Position numbers and translations under genes: made by a program. The notes beneath the pieces were generated by a model. The model ran no database searches and had not been told where the DNA came from. It was given only the letters and a program-made list of their open reading frames with translations. From Curtobacterium pusillum (GTDB taxonomy: Bacteria > Actinomycetota > Actinomycetes > Actinomycetales > Microbacteriaceae): 64,000 nucleotides of DNA. Positions 51,254 through 59,937 of this stretch are shown one piece after another (position 1 is the stretch's first letter; every line of letters starts with the position of its first letter). The DNA is taken from positions 103,327-167,326 of the forward strand of contig NZ_VDZH01000002.1 in NCBI RefSeq assembly GCF_007673235.1. Reading direction: 5' to 3'.

Positions 51254-53389
51254 CTACTTCGGGTCGCTCAGGTCGTAGACCGTCTGGCCGCCGACCGTCG
51301 TGCTGTCGTAGTTCGCCGCGACCCACTCCTGGATCGCCGAGGCGGTGGACGAACCGCCGCCCATCCCTCCACCGGTCCCGGAGGAGACGTAGTAGCCGAT
51401 GTCCCCGGCGGCGACGTACGCCTTGAACTCGGCGAGCGTCGGTGCCGGGTCGCTCGACCAGCCGCCGATCGCCATCACGGCGGTGTCGGTGTCGAGCTCG
51501 ATCTGCGCGGCGGACTGCGAACCGTTCACCGCGGCGGCCCACTTGGCGTCCGAGGCCTCGAGGAGCGTCTGCAGTGCCGACGAGGTCGTCGATCCCGCGC
51601 CGCCCATGCCGCCTCCGGTGCCGCTCGGCGCGTCGTCGGACGTCCCGTCGGTCGATCCACCCGGCATCTCGCCGGTCATGCCCTCGGGCGGTGTGCCGCC
51701 GGGACCCTGCTGGGTGCCGTTCGTGCTGTCGGAGCCGTCCGTCTCGGAACCGGAGGCCGACCCACCCGGTCCCCCCGCGCCTCCAGGCAGACCGCCACCC
51801 GTGCCGCCGCCACCCGTCCCGCCGGAGCTGCTGCCCGCCGGACCGACGCTCGGGATCGACCCGGAGTGCGCGACGGTCGTCGTCGCGAGGGCGTAGGCCG
51901 TGGTGCCGGTGAGCCCGAACAGCGTGCCGGCGAGGACGCCGACGGTGACGAGCTTGCGGAGCGTCGGCACGCTGCCGATGACGATCGCGGCGGCGGACAG
52001 CAACCCGCCGAACAGCATCACCCAGCGCAGCCACGGCAACCAGGTCGGGTTCTCGTTGAGGAGGCACCAGCCCCAGAACGCCGTGATCCCGATCATGGCC
52101 GCCAGACCGAGGCGACCGAGGAAGCGCTCGCGAGCGTGCCACAGCAGCGCGCCGCCGGTGCCGACGAGGCCCGCGATGGCCGGCGCCAACGCGACCGTGT
52201 AGTACGGGTGGATCGTCCCGGACATGTACGAGAACACGAGTCCGGTGACCAGGAGCCAGCCGCCCCACAGGACGAGACCGGCGCGGGCCGGGTCGGCGAG
52301 GTGCCGGCGGCCGACGACGACCAGGCCGACGATCAGCGCGATGAGCGCAGCGGGCAGCAGCCACGAGATCTCGAGGCCCATCTCGGAGGAGAACAGCCGG
52401 TTCAGTCCGGTCGAGCCGCCGAACGACGAGCCCGCGGTCCCGCCGGTCATGCCGCCGCCTCCGCCTCCACCCCCGTTGCCCGAGCCGCCGAAGATGCGGC
52501 CGAGGCCGTTGTAGCCGAACACCAGGTCGAGCACGGTGTTGTTCGTCGAGCCGCCGATGTACGGGCGGGACTCCGCGGGCCAGAGCCACACGGCGACGAC
52601 CCACCAGCCGGCGGAGACCACGAGGGAGCCCGCGGCGATGAGCAGGCCGACGACCCGCTTGCCCCAGGTGGTGCGTGCTGCGAACAGGTACACGAGCCCG
52701 AAGGCGGGCAGGACCAGGAGCCCCTGCAGCATCTTCGTCAGGAACGCGAAGCCGAGGGCGACACCGGCCAGGGCGATCCACTTCCAGCTGCCCCGCGGCA
52801 GCGCCCGGACCGTGCAGTACGCGCCAGTGGTCATCAGGAAGACGAGCAGTGCGTCCGGGTTGTCGAACCGGAACATCAGCGCCGCCGCCGGGGTCGCCGC
52901 GACGACGAACCCGGCGAGCAGCGCGCCGACGTTCGCGGTCGTCGTGCCGACGCGGGTCAGGGTGCGGCGGACGGTGCCCCACACGAGCGCGACCGAGCCG
53001 ACGGCCATGAGCGCCTGGGGGAGCAGGAGGCTGAAGCTCGAGAAGCCGAACAGTCGCGCCGACAACACCATCACCCAGAGCGAGGCTGGCGGCTTGTCCA
53101 CCGTGATGAAGTTCGACGAGTCGAGGGAGCCGAAGAAGAACGCCTCCCACGACTTCGTGCCGGCCTGGACGGCTGCGGCGTAGAAGCTGTTGGCGTACCC
53201 GGAGACGCTGAGGTCCCAGAGGTACACCACGGCCGTCACGACGAGGAGCGCCCAGAACGCCGGGCGGAGCCAGCGGGCGTCCTCGCGCTCGCCGAGGAAC
53301 AGGCGGGCGAGGGGCTTGCGACGCCGATCCTGCGCGTCACTGTGCGCGCGGTCGCGTCGATCGGTCACGGGTACCGGGTACGTGGTCAT
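51254..53389 (-). CDS. GT39/ArnT-like membrane glycosyltransferase
   Basis: The 711-residue protein has about 12 membrane helices in its first 500 residues, the PMT/ArnT-type loop NSFYAAAVQAGTKSWEAFFF with ITVDKPP, a Gly-rich insert (GNGGGGGGGGMTGG), a long Gly/Ser linker (about 510-610) and a small C-terminal extracytoplasmic domain (WAAAVNGSQSAAQIELDTDT to YYVSSGTGGG). It likely transfers a lipid-linked sugar to a surface acceptor. The gene leads the two-component operon. ATG 53389 is chosen from the typical N-terminus. Confidence 0.92.
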   Translation of the reverse strand: MTTYPVPVTDRRDRAHSDAQDRRRKPLARLFLGEREDARWLRPAFWALLVVTAVVYLWDLSVSGYANSFYAAAVQAGTKSWEAFFFGSLDSSNFITVDKPPASLWVMVLSARLFGFSSFSLLLPQALMAVGSVALVWGTVRRTLTRVGTTTANVGALLAGFVVAATPAAALMFRFDNPDALLVFLMTTGAYCTVRALPRGSWKWIALAGVALGFAFLTKMLQGLLVLPAFGLVYLFAARTTWGKRVVGLLIAAGSLVVSAGWWVVAVWLWPAESRPYIGGSTNNTVLDLVFGYNGLGRIFGGSGNGGGGGGGGMTGGTAGSSFGGSTGLNRLFSSEMGLEISWLLPAALIALIVGLVVVGRRHLADPARAGLVLWGGWLLVTGLVFSYMSGTIHPYYTVALAPAIAGLVGTGGALLWHARERFLGRLGLAAMIGITAFWGWCLLNENPTWLPWLRWVMLFGGLLSAAAIVIGSVPTLRKLVTVGVLAGTLFGLTGTTAYALATTTVAHSGSIPSVGPAGSSSGGTGGGGTGGGLPGGAGGPGGSASGSETDGSDSTNGTQQGPGGTPPEGMTGEMPGGSTDGTSDDAPSGTGGGMGGAGSTTSSALQTLLEASDAKWAAAVNGSQSAAQIELDTDTAVMAIGGWSSDPAPTLAEFKAYVAAGDIGYYVSSGTGGGMGGGSSTASAIQEWVAANYDSTTVGGQTVYDLSDPK

Positions 53390-53441
53390 GCCAGTGAGGA
53401 TTCCGGGCGTTCCCCGAACGACCCGATGGTCGGGCTTGGCG

Positions 53442-53455
53442 GTTCCTAAGAGCGG
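53442..53455 (-). promoter_or_regulatory. Shared motif upstream of the GT39 gene
   Basis: GTTCCTAAGAGCGG (53442-53455) lies 53 nt upstream of the GT39 ATG, matching the motif 52 nt upstream of the GT2-GtrA gene. TAAGAGCGG also recurs at 63438-63446 upstream of the acyltransferase gene. A small CCTCGCA/TGCGAGG hairpin follows at 53496-53512. Confidence 0.45.
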
Positions 53456-53512
53456 CGGGCGCGCTTCCGCGTGCCTCGCACCGTGCCGCGGCTGCCCTCG
53501 CACCGTGCGAGG

Positions 53513-54325
53513 TCAGGCGTACCGCTGCGCCGCCCGGATCGCCGCACCCGTGTACGAGCCGCCGAACAGGAACACGTGCAGCAGCAACGGCGCGAGCTGG
53601 TGCAGCTCGACGCGCTCCTGCCAGCCCGCGGCGAGCCGGGACTCGGCGTCGTAGGCGGCGAGGACGGTCTCGAGCCGGGGGAGTCCGAAGAGCCCGAGGA
53701 GCGCCAGGTCGCTCTCCGCGTGGCCGCCGTGCGGGTTGGCGTCGATGAGCACCGCGCCGGTGGGTTCAGCGGGGTCGCCGGGCCAGAGGACGTTCCCCGC
53801 CCAGAGGTCGCCGTGCAACCTCGCCGGACGGTCCCCGACCAGCACTGGCTGTGGCGACCCGAGCGTCCCGTCCTGCACCCGATCGGCGACCCGGTCGAAC
53901 ACCGCCGCCTGCGCGTGGTCGAACCCGCCTCGGTCGACGATCCGGCGGACGAAGTCGCGGATGCGGTACTCGGCGAAGAACTCGCCCCAGGTCGCCGGTG
54001 CGTCCGCCGCGGTGACGAAGGGCGTGCCCGAGCGCCCCATCCGGAGCGGACCGGCCGTCGGGAAGCCCGGAGCGGGCGTTCCCCATCCGTCAGCACCCGC
54101 GGCGTGCGTGTGTGCGAGCGACCGTCCGAAGCGCTCCGCCTGCGCCGAGCTCGGCGAACCGTCGTCGATCAGTTCCAGTTCGAGCACGGTCGGGGAGGGG
54201 CGTCCGAGGACCCGGGCGACCCGGGTGCCGCCGGACTCCTCGGCCGAGGCCAACCAGGCCAGACCGGCGGCCTCGGCGGCTGCTTCGTGCGGGTCGGTGA
54301 AGGTCTTCACGTGGGTCTCGGCCAT
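53513..54325 (-). CDS. Fructosamine kinase family protein
   Basis: The 270-residue kinase belongs to the fructosamine-3-kinase/ketosamine kinase family, with a choline-kinase-like fold. The catalytic loop is ARLHGDLWAGNVLW, followed by the DxN/DFG-like LIDANPHGGHAESDLAL. These enzymes phosphorylate glycated amines and start protein deglycation. CAGGAT plus 6 nt precedes ATG 54325, either a leaderless -10 variant or a weak ribosome binding site. Confidence 0.9.
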   Translation of the reverse strand: MAETHVKTFTDPHEAAAEAAGLAWLASAEESGGTRVARVLGRPSPTVLELELIDDGSPSSAQAERFGRSLAHTHAAGADGWGTPAPGFPTAGPLRMGRSGTPFVTAADAPATWGEFFAEYRIRDFVRRIVDRGGFDHAQAAVFDRVADRVQDGTLGSPQPVLVGDRPARLHGDLWAGNVLWPGDPAEPTGAVLIDANPHGGHAESDLALLGLFGLPRLETVLAAYDAESRLAAGWQERVELHQLAPLLLHVFLFGGSYTGAAIRAAQRYA

Positions 54326-54359
54326 CGCCCCATCCTGCCGAGCGTCCCTCCGTGCAGGG

Positions 54360-54962
54360 TCAGCGCCGGGGCGCCGGCGCTCGTCGGCATGCCTCGCCAG
54401 CGAGCACCCGCAGGTGCGACTCCACCCGGGCGGCGAACTGTGGACACCCCGCATCGCGCAACGCCTCGGCGAGTCCCCGGCGCGTGGCGACCGGACGAGC
54501 AGCCCAGTACTGGGTTTGCTGCCGCACCACGTCACGCACCGCACCCGGGGCCGAGTCGTCCACGAGCAGGAAGAAGTCGTCGCAGCGGTAGACCTCGTAG
54601 TTCGCTGCGTCGGTGTGGGTGAAGCCTTGGTCCTCGGTGAGCAGGACGTGTGCACGACATGCTTCGGCCGCAGCGTGCACATGGCGGTCGTCCGGGTCCG
54701 GTCCGGTGTACGCCAACGTGGCGTCGAACTCCTCGACGAGTTCGTCGATCGCACCGAGGACAGCCGCACGCAGCCGCGTCACCGCTCCACCCGGGAGTTC
54801 GGGGTGCTTGCGGCGGAGCGTCCGAACCGTCTCGGCGAGTACGTCCTCGGTCGTGTGCAACTGGAACATGCCGTCGGTCCGGAGTCGGAGGAGACAGGTC
54901 CAGTCGCGCAGCGTTCTGCTGCAGAACACGTTCGCATCGACGAACACCCGCTGGAGCATCAC
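54360..54962 (-). CDS. PIN-domain RNase, probable toxin
   Basis: The 200-residue PIN-domain nuclease carries the N-terminal acidic start VFVDANVF (Asp9), a Glu in TEDVLAETVR and the DPDDRHVHAAAEACRAHVLLTED block. PIN toxins cleave RNA. The gene follows a small excisionase-type HTH gene, the expected antitoxin, by 28 bp. The GTG at 54962 is favoured because TACGGT (minus strand, 54975-54970) lies 7 nt upstream, so the toxin may also have its own leaderless transcript. Confidence 0.87.
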   Translation of the reverse strand: MMLQRVFVDANVFCSRTLRDWTCLLRLRTDGMFQLHTTEDVLAETVRTLRRKHPELPGGAVTRLRAAVLGAIDELVEEFDATLAYTGPDPDDRHVHAAAEACRAHVLLTEDQGFTHTDAANYEVYRCDDFFLLVDDSAPGAVRDVVRQQTQYWAARPVATRRGLAEALRDAGCPQFAARVESHLRVLAGEACRRAPAPRR

Positions 54963-54990
54963 ATTTCATACCGTAGCGGGCGGGGCCAGC

Positions 54991-55413
54991 TCAGTCGAAC
55001 GCCTCGCCCGCTTCGAGCAGCTCTTGTGCGGCGATCCGACGTGCATCGCGACGCGTGACCCGAGCGGCGAGGACGTCCTCGCGTCGGAGCCGTCGGTGGG
55101 TCCCGACGCTCCGTGCTGCGATCTCACCGCGATCGATCATCTTCACCAGGGTCGGCCGCGAGACCCCGATCACGTCGGCTGCGACGGTCGTGGTCATCTC
55201 TTCGGGGAGCACGCTCGTGGACACTCCCGCACCGCCGGCCATGCTCTCGACCAGGTCGGCCAGGAAGGTCCCGAGTCGGTCCGGGAGGTCGATCGAAGAG
55301 CCGTCGTCGAGCGTCATCCTGACCGTGACGGCACGTCGGTCACCGGCCGAGGTCACGACGTCCGCTGCTTCGGCCCGCGCGACTTCGTCGACCGGGACTG
55401 CTCGACTCGTCAT
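54991..55413 (-). CDS. Excisionase-type HTH protein, probable antitoxin
   Basis: The 140-residue protein has a MerR/excisionase-like helix-turn-helix (about 85-130, MTTTVAADVIGVSRPTLVKM, ARSVGTHRRLRREDVLA) after a variable N-terminal half. Such HTH proteins accompany PIN nucleases as antitoxins and autoregulators. GGAGGAA lies upstream but far from ATG 55413; CGGAACC is closer. Its promoter region holds two dyads around a TACGGT -10. The pairing with the downstream PIN gene is inferred from layout. Confidence 0.82.
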   Translation of the reverse strand: MTSRAVPVDEVARAEAADVVTSAGDRRAVTVRMTLDDGSSIDLPDRLGTFLADLVESMAGGAGVSTSVLPEEMTTTVAADVIGVSRPTLVKMIDRGEIAARSVGTHRRLRREDVLAARVTRRDARRIAAQELLEAGEAFD

Positions 55414-55460
55414 GGTTCCGGCGCGCAAGGTGTTCCTCCGATCGACGTCGCGACTGCGGG

Positions 55461-55508
55461 TGTGCAACTCACTGCACACCGTACGGCGGTTGCACTTGCA
55501 AATGCAAC
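55461..55508 (-). promoter_or_regulatory. Operator-promoter of the toxin-antitoxin operon
   Basis: TGTGCA (55461-55466) and TGCACA (55473-55478) form one dyad, and GTTGCA (55489-55494) and TGCAAC (55503-55508) form a second. The -10 TACGGT (minus strand, 55483-55478) lies between them. This looks like an autoregulated TA promoter. Confidence 0.58.
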
Positions 55509-55520
55509 CCCGGCCGCTGC

Positions 55521-56369
55521 TCAGACCGCGTCGACCAGTGCCTGCGCCAACGGGTGCCACTCGCGCGACACCGGTCCGCTCAACACCAGCGTCCGCTCGA
55601 GTCGCCGGGCCATCGGCACCATGACGAGGTCCGGCGGCAGCATCCCGCGCCCGAGCGTCGGCACGATCGACACGCCCTCGCCGCGTTCGATCATCCCGAA
55701 CATGGTGTTCATCTCCCGTACGCGGTGCGCCCACCGGAACGGCTGCCCCTCGAGCTCGTGCAGCCGCTGGATCTGGCGTTCGCAGCCACCGCCGCCCGCG
55801 ACGAGCCCGTCCTCGTGCAGGTCGTCGAGCGTCAGCGCCGGCAGGTCGGCGAGCGGGTGGTCCCGGCGGACGACCGCGGCCATCTCGTCCTGCGCCACGA
55901 CGACCCCGCCGTCCGGCACCGGCGAGGGGTCGACGAGGACCGCGGCGTCCACCGTCCCGGCCTCGAGCCACTCGGGCATCTCGTCGTCGTCGCCCTCGTA
56001 GACCTGCACGTCCACGTCGGGCAGGGTGACCGCCCAGAGCTCGCGGAGCCGCGGCAGCAGGCCTTGGCAGACGGTGGGGACGGCGGCGAGTCGCACGGTG
56101 CCGCGCGCCGTGGCGGGCCGGACCACCGCCTCCAGGGCGTCGACGGAGGCGAGCACGCTGCGGGCGTGGGCGAGCAGGCGGTCGCCGAGCGACGTCGGGA
56201 CCGCGGCGGCGCCGCGGCGGACCACCGGGCCGCCGACCTCGCGCTCGAGCCCGGCGACGGCGTGCGACACGGCGGACTGGCCGACACCGAGGGCGACGGC
56301 GGCGTTGGTGAAGGAGCCAGCGTCGACGGTCGCGACGAACGCGCGGAGCTGCGGCACCGAGACGGTCAT
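55521..56369 (-). CDS. LysR family transcriptional regulator
   Basis: The 282-residue regulator has an N-terminal winged helix (about 5-62, LRAFVATVDAGSFTNAAVALGVGQSAVSHAVAGLE) and a LysR substrate-binding domain (about 90-280). It is divergent from the EamA permease, which it probably controls, with a 70-bp gap holding two identical palindromes. The inducer is unknown. Confidence 0.9.
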   Translation of the reverse strand: MTVSVPQLRAFVATVDAGSFTNAAVALGVGQSAVSHAVAGLEREVGGPVVRRGAAAVPTSLGDRLLAHARSVLASVDALEAVVRPATARGTVRLAAVPTVCQGLLPRLRELWAVTLPDVDVQVYEGDDDEMPEWLEAGTVDAAVLVDPSPVPDGGVVVAQDEMAAVVRRDHPLADLPALTLDDLHEDGLVAGGGGCERQIQRLHELEGQPFRWAHRVREMNTMFGMIERGEGVSIVPTLGRGMLPPDLVMVPMARRLERTLVLSGPVSREWHPLAQALVDAV

Positions 56370-56394
56370 GCGTCTTCCTCATCCGATCATGAGT

Positions 56395-56415
56395 CGCATG
56401 CGTTTGCCGCATGCG
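56395..56415. promoter_or_regulatory. Twin CGCATGCG palindromes between LysR and EamA genes
   Basis: CGCATGCG occurs at 56395-56402 and again at 56408-56415, 13 bp apart centre to centre, in the divergent promoter region. The arrangement fits a LysR recruitment site. Confidence 0.5.
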
Positions 56416-56439
56416 TTGAGGATGTCGACACTAGGCCAC

Positions 56440-57372
56440 ATGAACGCGGTCCTCTACCTCCTCGTGGCACTGACCTGGGGCTCGAGCTTCCTCTTCGCGA
56501 AGATCGGCCTGGACGGACTCGCTCCGCAGCAGGTCGCCACCGTCCGCACGGTCCTCGGAGCCATCACGCTCGTCGTCGTCCTGCTCGTGACACGTCGTCG
56601 CTGGCCCCGCGAACCGCGCGTCTGGGGACACCTGCTCGTCGTGTCGGTGTTCCTCAACGCCGTGCCGTCCTCGCTCATGGCGTGGGCGGAGCAGACGGTG
56701 CCGTCCGGCCTCGCGAGCATCTACAACGCGACGACGCCGATCATGACGATGGCCGCGCTCGCCGTGCTCGTACCGTCCGAGAGGCTCCGCGGGCGGCAGG
56801 TGCTCGGGATCGTGCTCGGCATCGTCGGGGTGCTCGTACTGGTCGGACCGTGGAACATCGTCGGCGACCCGGCCGTGCTGGCGAGCGTCCCGGGGCAGGT
56901 CGCGCTGCTCGGGATGACCGCCTGCTACGGCATCGGACTCGCGTACCTGCGGCGGGCGGCGGTCGGCAGCGCGTATGACCCGGTCACGCTCGCGACGGTC
57001 CAGCTGACGCTGGCCTCCGGACTGCTCCTGGTCGTCGCGCCCGTCATCGCCACCGGTCCGGTGCAGTTGGACTGGAGGATCGTGGCCGCGATGGCAGCGC
57101 TGGGCTGCGTCGGCACGGGGCTGGCCTACGCCTGGAACACGCGGCTGGTGCAGGCGTGGGGTGCAGGCCGCGCCTCGACGGTCACCTACCTGACGCCCGT
57201 GGTCGGGGTGGTGCTCGGCGTGCTCGTCCTCGGCGAGCACGTGCGGTGGAACGAGCCGGTCGGCGGACTCGTGGTGTTGCTCGGGATCGCCCTGGCCTCG
57301 GGGGTCATCGGGCGCCGTCGCGCGGCGTCGGGCACCCCGGATCCCGTACTGGGGACAGTCCGTCACGGCTGA
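56440..57372 (+). CDS. EamA/DMT family permease
   Basis: The 310-residue permease has ten membrane helices in two EamA repeats (about 4-130 and 150-290), beginning LLVALTWGSSFLFAKIGLDG. The family exports amino acids, nucleobases or drugs. It is divergent from a LysR regulator, the usual way such exporters are controlled. The substrate cannot be read. Confidence 0.9.
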   Translation: MNAVLYLLVALTWGSSFLFAKIGLDGLAPQQVATVRTVLGAITLVVVLLVTRRRWPREPRVWGHLLVVSVFLNAVPSSLMAWAEQTVPSGLASIYNATTPIMTMAALAVLVPSERLRGRQVLGIVLGIVGVLVLVGPWNIVGDPAVLASVPGQVALLGMTACYGIGLAYLRRAAVGSAYDPVTLATVQLTLASGLLLVVAPVIATGPVQLDWRIVAAMAALGCVGTGLAYAWNTRLVQAWGAGRASTVTYLTPVVGVVLGVLVLGEHVRWNEPVGGLVVLLGIALASGVIGRRRAASGTPDPVLGTVRHG

Positions 57373-57401
57373 CGAGGAGGGCGGCGTCCTAGGATCGCGA
57401 C

Positions 57402-59012
57402 ATGTACTCGTCAACGGAGACGGAGACCGGCATGTCGTCCACCCAGCAGTCCAGCACCACGCGACGGACGCACGCCACCGCCTCCGTCGCGGCGATCCTC
57501 GCCGAGTCCGCAGCGCGGTACCCGGACGACGTCGCGGTCATCGTGGGCGACCGTCGCACCACCTACGCCGAACTCTGGTCGCAGACCCTCGCCTACGCCG
57601 GGGCGCTCCGTGCTGGAGGCGTGCAGGAGGGCGACCGCGTCGCGATGCTCGTGCCGAACGTCGAGGACTTCCCCCGCGTCTACTACGCGACGCTCGCACT
57701 CGGCGCCGTCGCCGTGCCCGTGCACGCCCTGCTGAAGCGTCGCGAGATCGAGTACGTCCTGCGCGACAGCGGGGCGACCCTGCTCGTCTGCGCCGCACCG
57801 CTGCTCGCCGAGGGAGCGGCGGGTGCCGACCTCGCGGGGGTCGACGTCGTGACGGTGCTCGCGCCGGACGAGGCGGAGACCGGCCGTGACCGGCTCGAGG
57901 ACCTCGCGCAGCAGGCCGAACCGCTCCGGACGTACGAGCCCCGCGACCCGTTCGACACCGCCACGATCCTGTACACCAGCGGCACCACCGGCAAGCCGAA
58001 GGGCGCCGAGGGCTCGCACTTCGCGCTGCTCGAGCAGGTGAACACGAACCTCATGACGACGTTCGACATGCACCGCGGCGACGTGCTGCTCGGGGCACTG
58101 CCGCTGTTCCACACGTTCGGACAGACCTGCACGATGAACACCGGGTTCCGGGTCGGCGCGACGATCGTCATGCTGCCGAAGTTCGACGGGGACTCGGCGC
58201 TCGCCGCGATGGTCGAGCACGGGTGCGGGGTCTTCATGGGCGTCCCCACGATGTACATGGCACTCCTCGACGCGGCGACCCGCTCCGACGCCCGACCCTC
58301 GCTGCGCTACGCCATCTCCGGCGGCGCCTCGCTGCCCCTGGCCGTCCTCGAGCGGTTCCAGCAGGTGTACGACGCGCCGATCCACGAGGGTTACGGCCTC
58401 ACCGAGACCTCGCCCGTCGCGACGTTCAACCACGTGGGGACCCCGCCGCGTCCCGGCACGATCGGCACGCCCGTCTGGGGTGTGGACGTCGAGATCGCCG
58501 ACCCGGAGGTGCCCGACCGGATCGCCCTGCTGCCGCACGGCGAGATCGGTGAGCTCGTGATCCGCGGCCACAACCTGATGAACGGGTACCTGGACCGTCC
58601 GGAGGACACCTCGGCGGCGATCGTCGACGGCTGGTTCCGCACCGGCGACCTCGGCACGAAGGACGACGACGGCTACCTGACGATCGTCGACCGGACGAAG
58701 GACATGATCATCCGCAACGGCTACAACGTGTACCCGCGGCAGGTCGAAGAGGTCCTCGCCACCCACCCGGACGTGGCGATGGCCGCGGTGTTCGGGGTGC
58801 CGCACGAGGTGCACGGCCAGGAGATCGAGGCCGCCGTGGTCCTGCGTGCCGAGGGCACGGCGACCCCGCAGGAGCTGATCGACTTCGTCGCCGCGGAGAT
58901 CGCCGCGTACAAGTACCCGCGGGCCGTGCACGTGCTCGACGCGCTGCCGCTGGGGCCGAGCGGGAAGGTGCTCAAGCGCGAGCTCGTCGAACGGTTCGGC
59001 GCGGTGGGGTGA
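57402..59012 (+). CDS. Long-chain fatty acyl-CoA ligase
   Basis: The 536-residue AMP-forming enzyme activates a fatty acid as CoA thioester. Motifs are ILYTSGTTGKPKGAEGSH (P-loop), the adenine motif GYGLTETSPV, the hinge GWFRTGDLG and the C-terminal lysine in GPSGKVLKRELV. TAGGAT at 57390-57395, 6 nt before ATG 57402, indicates a leaderless start. It could supply acyl-CoA for OleA, 45 kb away, which is speculative. Confidence 0.92.
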   Translation: MYSSTETETGMSSTQQSSTTRRTHATASVAAILAESAARYPDDVAVIVGDRRTTYAELWSQTLAYAGALRAGGVQEGDRVAMLVPNVEDFPRVYYATLALGAVAVPVHALLKRREIEYVLRDSGATLLVCAAPLLAEGAAGADLAGVDVVTVLAPDEAETGRDRLEDLAQQAEPLRTYEPRDPFDTATILYTSGTTGKPKGAEGSHFALLEQVNTNLMTTFDMHRGDVLLGALPLFHTFGQTCTMNTGFRVGATIVMLPKFDGDSALAAMVEHGCGVFMGVPTMYMALLDAATRSDARPSLRYAISGGASLPLAVLERFQQVYDAPIHEGYGLTETSPVATFNHVGTPPRPGTIGTPVWGVDVEIADPEVPDRIALLPHGEIGELVIRGHNLMNGYLDRPEDTSAAIVDGWFRTGDLGTKDDDGYLTIVDRTKDMIIRNGYNVYPRQVEEVLATHPDVAMAAVFGVPHEVHGQEIEAAVVLRAEGTATPQELIDFVAAEIAAYKYPRAVHVLDALPLGPSGKVLKRELVERFGAVG

Positions 59013-59013
59013 C

Positions 59014-59885
59014 GTGACCGTCGCGGTGTCCACGCCGACGGTGTCGGAACTCGGCGCGGTGGTCTGGACGCTGCGGTCATGGCAGCGTGACGATGCCGTC
59101 GTGCAGCTCCACCCCGGTGACCTCGGGTGGGCCTGGCGCCACGGGCCGGACGCGGTCGCGCGTGCAGTCCGCACCTGGGAGGACGACGGGCAGGTCGTCG
59201 CCATCGGCTTCCTCGACGGACCGAGCACGCTCCGCATGACGGTGGCGCCGGAGAGTTGGACGGACCCGGATCTCGCGCGCGCCCTGACCGCCGACGCCTC
59301 CGACCCGAGCACCGGCGTGCTCCCGAGCGGCCCTGCTGCGATCGAGGTCCCGGACGGCACCGCGCTGCGGGAAGCACTGCACGCGGCGGGATGGGGCGCC
59401 GGCGAGGCCTGGTCGCCGTTGTCCCGCGACCTGTCCGAGCCGGTCGTGGCGCGCGGGTCGGCACTGCACGTCGAGGTCGTCCGCCGGGTGACACGTCGGA
59501 CTTCACGGCGGTCCACCGTTCGGCCTGGGACAACGGGTCCTTCACGGACCAGCGCTGGACCGAGATGTCCGCCGGCACACCGTTCGCCGAGGCTCGCTGC
59601 CTGCTCGGCAGGGACGACGCGGGAGTCCCGGTCGCCGGGATCACCGTCTGGTCGGCGGGCCCCGGCCGTCCCGGACTCATCGAGCCGCTGGGCGTCCACG
59701 CCGACCACCGGGGCAAGGGGCACGGGACGGCGATCTGCGTCGCGGCCGCCGCCCTCCTCCGTGAACTGGGAGCGTCGATCGCGTGGGTCTGCACCCCGCG
59801 CGACCTCGACAGCGCCGTCGCGACCTACCGGTCCGCCGGGTTCGCCGCGCTCCCGGAACGGCTCGACTGCGTCAGGACGCGGTGA
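59014..59885 (+). pseudogene. GNAT acetyltransferase gene with a frameshift
   Basis: The first reading frame (GTG 59014) encodes VVWTLRSWQRDDAVVQLHPG up to HVEVVRR near 59484. The GNAT continuation PGDTSDFTAVHRSAWDNGSF then lies in another frame and runs to 59885, including the acetyl-CoA motif HADHRGKGHGTAIC. One missing base in the CCGCCGGG region (about 59481-59487) would restore a single protein of about 290 residues. It is either a real lesion or a sequence error. Confidence 0.8.
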
Positions 59886-59937
59886 CGCGACCGGTGCGCA
59901 GGCTCCCCGCGCAGCACCTCGTCCGTACGCTGACGGT

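Noticed and set aside
59481..59487. Programmed ribosomal frameshift in the GNAT gene
   Set aside because: No slippery heptamer or downstream stem typical of such sites is visible; a single lost base is simpler.
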